From NCBI GenBank assembly GCA_023265535.1, contig JAHFTI010000204.1, forward strand, positions 1-7,314: a DNA stretch of 7,314 nt. The letters run 5' to 3'. Both the position numbers and the translations under genes were made by a program. This document shows, in pieces, positions 5,833-7,314 of this stretch. A model generated the notes under the pieces. The model was given only the letters and a program-made list of their open reading frames with translations. It did not search any database and had not been told where the DNA came from. How positions within the stretch are numbered: position 1 is the first letter of the stretch; the number at the start of each line of letters is the position of its first letter. The stretch comes from Opitutaceae bacterium (lineage in GTDB: Bacteria; Verrucomicrobiota; Verrucomicrobiia; Opitutales; Opitutaceae).

Positions 5833-6792
5833 ATGTCCGCGCAAACTCCCGGGTCGTACACGGCCTCACTATTGATCCACGCAGGCGTGGTCGGACTCAT
5901 GTTCGGCCTGGGCTGGTTCATGCAGACCCAGATGCGCGAACCCGTGAAGGTGTTCGACCTGGTGGCGGGCGCCGGCGACAACTGGGCGGCCACCGAGGCC
6001 CCCGCGCTCGGCTCCGAGTCGGGCAGCGAGGACATCAAGATCCCCAACATGCCGGCGACGATGCCGAAGATCGACGATCCGACGCCGCCTTCCAGTCCCG
6101 AGCCCAGCGCCCCCATCCCCGCGCCCGAGCCGGAGCCTTTGCCCATCAAGCCTGCGCCCTTGCCCAAGAACACGCCGCCGCCCGACACGAGCAAGGCGAC
6201 CAAGGAGCCCGCGCCGCTCGACACCAAGAAGACCACGCTCACGCAGGACTTCAAGCGGCTCCAGGAAAAGCGCTACAACCGCAAGATGGACCAGTTTCGC
6301 AAGCAGCAGGCCGCCGCCGAGGCGAAGGCCAAGAAGGAGGCCGAGGCTGCCAAGAAGAAGATGACCGAGGAGGAGTTTCGCAGGCAGAACGCGGGCAAGG
6401 GCGGCGGTGGCAGCATCGCGAAGATCGACGCCAAGGGCATCGCCGGCGGCGTCGTGGGCGGCTCCACCAAGAACACCAAGGGTGGCGCGGGCGGCACGGC
6501 GATGACGGCTGAGGAGGCCAGCCTGATGGAGCGCTACTACGCCTTCCTGAAGCAGCGGGTGAAGGCGGCCCACATTCCGCCCCCGGGCGCGGGCGACAGG
6601 CTGTCCACCACCGTGGAGTTCCACTGCGCCGCCGACGGCGTGCTCTCGCGCATGAGGGTGGTCAGCTCCTCCGGCAACCCCGAGTTCGACCAGTCCGTGA
6701 TCGAGGCCTTCAAGCGTGTGCGCGGAATCGGAGCGCGCCCCGACGGCAAGAGCGAGCTGCTGGAGATCGAGTTCAAGGCCATGGAGGACTGA
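5833..6792 (+). CDS. TonB/TolA-like energy transducer
   Basis: This 319-residue protein is the third member of the motor operon and should span the periplasm to reach outer-membrane partners. A short N-terminus and one membrane helix (about 10-30, SYTASLLIHAGVVGLMFGLG) carry Ser and His (S12, H16) in the arrangement kept in TonB and TolA, where they meet ExbB/TolQ. Then come an acidic stretch, a Pro-rich rod (about 82-128, many EP/KP steps), a basic Lys/Ala/Glu helix likely to be a coiled coil (136-185), a Gly-rich linker (188-222), and a C-terminal TonB_C/TolA_C-type domain (about 225-316): ERYYAFLKQRVKAAHIPPPG, TTVEFHCAADGVLSRMRVVSSSGNPEFDQSVIEAFKRV. The Pro-rod resembles TonB, the Lys/Ala helix TolA, so the choice between Ton and Tol is open. 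No TolB, Pal or receptor gene is in view. The stop is 3 nt before a heptamer array. Confidence 0.88.
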   Translation: MSAQTPGSYTASLLIHAGVVGLMFGLGWFMQTQMREPVKVFDLVAGAGDNWAATEAPALGSESGSEDIKIPNMPATMPKIDDPTPPSSPEPSAPIPAPEPEPLPIKPAPLPKNTPPPDTSKATKEPAPLDTKKTTLTQDFKRLQEKRYNRKMDQFRKQQAAAEAKAKKEAEAAKKKMTEEEFRRQNAGKGGGGSIAKIDAKGIAGGVVGGSTKNTKGGAGGTAMTAEEASLMERYYAFLKQRVKAAHIPPPGAGDRLSTTVEFHCAADGVLSRMRVVSSSGNPEFDQSVIEAFKRVRGIGARPDGKSELLEIEFKAMED

Positions 6793-6795
6793 GGC

Positions 6796-6895
6796 GATGT
6801 CGGATGTCGGATGTCGGATGTCGGATGTCGGATGTCGGATGTCGGATGTCGGATGTCGGATGTCGGATGTCGGATGTCGGATGTCGGATGTCGGA
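6796..6895 (+). repeat. Heptanucleotide tandem array, 14 perfect copies of GATGTCG
   Basis: Fourteen identical copies of GATGTCG run from 6796 to 6893, plus GA of a fifteenth, with no mismatch. The array begins 3 nt after the TGA of the TonB/TolA-like gene. Since 7 is not a multiple of 3 and the unit makes no stop codon in any frame, the array is open in all six frames (cycle DVGCRMS on plus, RHPTSDI on minus). Predicted reading frames that run through it are artefacts. There are no spacers, so this is not a CRISPR array. It resembles in form the heptameric short tandem repeats of cyanobacterial genomes. Confidence 0.98.
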
Positions 6896-6929
6896 ATGGG
6901 GTGGGGTGCTTTTGGGGGAAAAGGCAAGG

Positions 6930-6947
6930 GCCGAGCCGGTTTTTTTT
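6930..6947 (+). terminator. Weak terminator candidate after the exbB-exbD-tonB operon
   Basis: GCCG-AGC-CGGT (6930-6940) makes a very short stem, followed by eight T (6940-6947). A competing pairing, GCCG (6935-6938) with CGGC (6948-6951), would put the T-run in the loop. The T8 run is notable in this GC-rich sequence and sits between the operon and the next gene, but the stem is poor. Confidence 0.35.
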
Positions 6948-6998
6948 CGGCGCACTTTGTAGTTGGGAATCGGATACGCTTTTTCGGTGACTGGCGGG

Positions 6999-7314
6999 AT
7001 GAATGTCCTGATCCTTTTGTGCAGGCTGTTTTGGGGCGTGCTGCCGCTGATCCTTTCCGCGGCCTGGTTGCGTGCGGACGACCTGCTGCTGGCCGAGGCG
7101 GCCAAGGTCCAGGTGGGCGTGACGCTCAGCTATGATCCTGCGTACACGCGCCTTTCCTATCCGAACGGGGATGTGCCCGCCGACCGGGGAGTCTTCTCCG
7201 ACGTCGTCATCCGCGCCCTGCGCGTGGCGCATGCGATCGACCTCCAGTCCGCAGTGCATGAGGACATGCGCGTCGCCTTCGCCTCCTATCCGCGCCAGTG
7301 GAAACTCACGAAGC
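6999..7314 (+). CDS. DUF1287 family exported protein (3' partial)
   Basis: The first 105 codons are visible and the gene runs off the window. ATG at 6999-7001 follows GGTGA (6986-6990) at 8 nt. A signal peptide (MNVLILLCRLFWGVLPLILSAAWLRA, cleaved about residue 26) leads to the DUF1287 pattern known from E. coli YijF: AAKVQVGVTLSYDPAYTRL (34-52), YPNGDVP (54-60), a DVVIRALR segment (68-75), IDLQ and VHEDM (80-90), YPRQW (97-101). The family is exported, of unknown biochemical role, and I think of it as related to NlpC/P60-like cysteine hydrolases. Members that I recall have GVC[TS]DV; this protein has GVFSDV, Phe66 in the Cys place (TTC instead of TGC or TGT, one base from TGC). It follows the motor operon by 206 nt containing the heptamer array and so is probably transcribed separately. 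Confidence 0.85.
   Translation, partial: MNVLILLCRLFWGVLPLILSAAWLRADDLLLAEAAKVQVGVTLSYDPAYTRLSYPNGDVPADRGVFSDVVIRALRVAHAIDLQSAVHEDMRVAFASYPRQWKLTK

Noticed and set aside
6796..6895. Possible CRISPR array
   Set aside because: The units are 7 nt, contiguous and identical, with no spacers and no cas genes nearby.
5869..6927. Minus-strand open frame opposite the TonB/TolA-like gene, beginning in the heptamer array
   Set aside because: It exists because the 7-nt unit and the GC-rich gene have no antisense stops; the HPTSDIR repeat is a translation of the DNA array.

Overview
The window is high-GC bacterial chromosome with compact genes and mostly weak or absent Shine-Dalgarno sites. The gene content (tmk-holB beside an ExbB/ExbD/TonB-type cluster, a MacB-like permease and a DUF1287 protein) fits a Gram-negative, diderm bacterium. 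My best guess from gene content and protein style is a member of the Verrucomicrobiota, possibly Opitutae, but nothing in the window proves this.

Layout from left to right. (1) The last 67 codons of a MacB/FtsX-type ABC permease lie on the plus strand, followed by a strong hairpin that serves the convergent minus-strand gene. (2) Two tandem minus-strand paralogues (321-1424 and 1582-2652) encode exported proteins of about 360 residues that I cannot assign to a family. They share long identical blocks, and a nearly identical 13-nt AT-rich box lies upstream of each. (3) A minus-strand pair, tmk then holB, encodes thymidylate kinase and the DNA polymerase III delta' subunit, 11 nt apart. The kinase carries an unusual Lys/Ala/Pro-rich tail. 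(4) Divergent from tmk, a plus-strand operon of three genes encodes an ExbB/TolQ proton channel protein, an ExbD/TolR partner and a TonB/TolA-like periplasm-spanning transducer. (5) After this operon comes a perfect heptanucleotide array of 14 copies, then a weak terminator-like T-tract. (6) A DUF1287 exported protein starts at 6999 and is cut by the window end.

How the genes work together: ExbB, ExbD and the TonB/TolA-like protein should form one inner-membrane motor that uses the proton gradient to act on the outer membrane. tmk and holB are the familiar nucleotide-synthesis/replication pair also seen together in E. coli. The two paralogues look like a lineage-specific envelope protein family, possibly under common control.

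Much of the window is ordinary housekeeping. The parts most worth a second look are the unassigned paralogue pair with its shared upstream box, the 7-nt array, the histone-H1-like tail on thymidylate kinase, and apparent substitutions at usually conserved positions in the ExbB-like and DUF1287 proteins.
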